In this document: positions 33,982-34,543 of the stretch, piece after piece
How positions within the stretch are numbered: position 1 is the stretch's first letter
How the letters are laid out: each line of letters starts with the position of its first letter
Assembly: GCA_900555735.1 (NCBI GenBank)
Contig: USMI01000008.1
Span: forward strand, 1-34,543
DNA: 34,543 nt
DNA from: an uncultured Eubacteriales bacterium
GTDB lineage: Bacteria > Bacillota > Clostridia > Oscillospirales > Oscillospiraceae
Reading direction: 5' to 3'
The notes under the pieces: model-generated
Database searches by the model: none
What the model was told of the DNA's origin: nothing
The model's input: only the letters and a program-made list of their open reading frames with translations
Program-made: the position numbers and the translations under genes

Positions 33982-34543
33982 ATGCAGGCCATCAAAACGT
34001 TTGTCAAGGATCATCCCCATATGTGGTGGGGGCTGTTTCTGCCGGTCTATCTGACGGCATTTTTCACCATCGAGCATTTCATCACGGATAACTACTGGGC
34101 CACGGAGCTGCCCCTTGACCGGCTGATCCCCTTCTGTCCGTACTTTATCGCGTTCTACATGAGCTGGAGCCCGCTGCTGGCGGTGCTGGGCATCTACCTG
34201 ATCCTGAAGGACGCCGAGGGCTTCCGCCGGTATATCTGGATGCTGGCGCTGTCGTTTTTCAGTGCCACGCTGTTCTGTATTCTGGTGCCCAACGGACAGG
34301 ATCTCCGTCCGGCGGATCTGGTGGTAACGGACATTTTCGCTTGGGCAGTGCAGCTGACGTATACGCTGGACACCAATACCAACGTGTTCCCCAGCGTCCA
34401 TGTGCTGGGTGTGATCGCGGCGGTGACCTCCGTGTGGGAAACGCCGGGGCTGCGGAAGAGCGGCTGGCGGTGGTTCGCGGCAGTGTACGGGCTGGTCATC
34501 ATCGCCTCCACGCTGCTGGTGAAGCAGCATACCATTCTGGATG
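33982..34543 (+). CDS. PAP2-superfamily membrane phosphatase, 3' end outside window
   Basis: The first 187 residues of a polytopic membrane protein are present. Helices lie near 16-31, 50-75, 84-103, 138-152 and 164-180. Motifs QDLRP (106-110), PSVH (137-140) and KQHTILD (181-187) match the phosphate-binding residues of PAP2-type lipid phosphatases, closest in style to the inositolphosphotransferase-like subgroup. Such enzymes remove phosphate from lipids such as undecaprenyl pyrophosphate or phosphatidate. AGGAG lies a few bases upstream of ATG 33982. The stop codon is not in the window. Confidence 0.85.
   Translation, partial: MQAIKTFVKDHPHMWWGLFLPVYLTAFFTIEHFITDNYWATELPLDRLIPFCPYFIAFYMSWSPLLAVLGIYLILKDAEGFRRYIWMLALSFFSATLFCILVPNGQDLRPADLVVTDIFAWAVQLTYTLDTNTNVFPSVHVLGVIAAVTSVWETPGLRKSGWRWFAAVYGLVIIASTLLVKQHTILD

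Overview
The window looks like a chromosomal segment of a GC-rich, spore-forming member of the Clostridia, most likely a gut bacterium of the Oscillospirales type. The clues are an alpha/beta-type small acid-soluble spore protein, a DUF4317 gene, Gram-positive wall enzymes (class B sortase, LytR-CpsA-Psr ligase), strong Shine-Dalgarno sites, near-consensus sigma-A promoters (TTGnnn-17-TAnnnT), and a secreted glycosidase of a mucin- or glycan-foraging type. No rRNA, tRNA, CRISPR array or insertion sequence was seen.

Left part (1-8273, minus strand). A capsule/exopolysaccharide control operon runs leftward from one strong promoter: an EpsC/CapD-type membrane sugar epimerase/dehydratase, a CpsB/YwqE PHP-type tyrosine phosphatase, a membrane-anchored Ig-like protein, and two consecutive Wzz-BY-kinase fusions with very long Gly-Tyr tails. 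After a hairpin, two more genes follow: an S24/S26-type peptidase and an ABC exporter cut by the window edge. No glycosyltransferase or flippase is present in the window.

Middle part (8463-19602, plus strand). First come a tiny secreted protein with an SPQTG sorting signal, a class B sortase and an LCP-family ligase. Next is a 1790-residue secreted GH20-type hexosaminidase, preceded by a translationally coupled 28-codon ORF. Directly behind it is a 74-codon Cys-containing peptide gene with a conserved-looking leader, then a terminator, a lipoprotein, an HPr-kinase-like P-loop protein, a radical SAM/SPASM enzyme and a PqqD-like protein. This reads as a RiPP-like (modified peptide) locus. The S24/S26 peptidase and ABC exporter at the left edge may be its processing and export arm.

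Right part (19749-34543). A 2260-residue cell-surface protein (minus strand) carries a CehA/McbA-like PHP phosphoesterase domain, five related N-terminal modules, a glutamine-amidotransferase-like domain, OB-folds and a degenerate wall-anchor tail. It is followed by ordinary genes: YibE/F-family transporter, SASP, a small lipoprotein, DUF4317, an Smr-like protein, TraX-like and Lar-like proteins, lipoate-protein ligase, a methyltransferase under a double palindromic operator, and the start of a PAP2-like membrane phosphatase. Assignments rest on reading the translated sequence and remembered family motifs; no database search was run.
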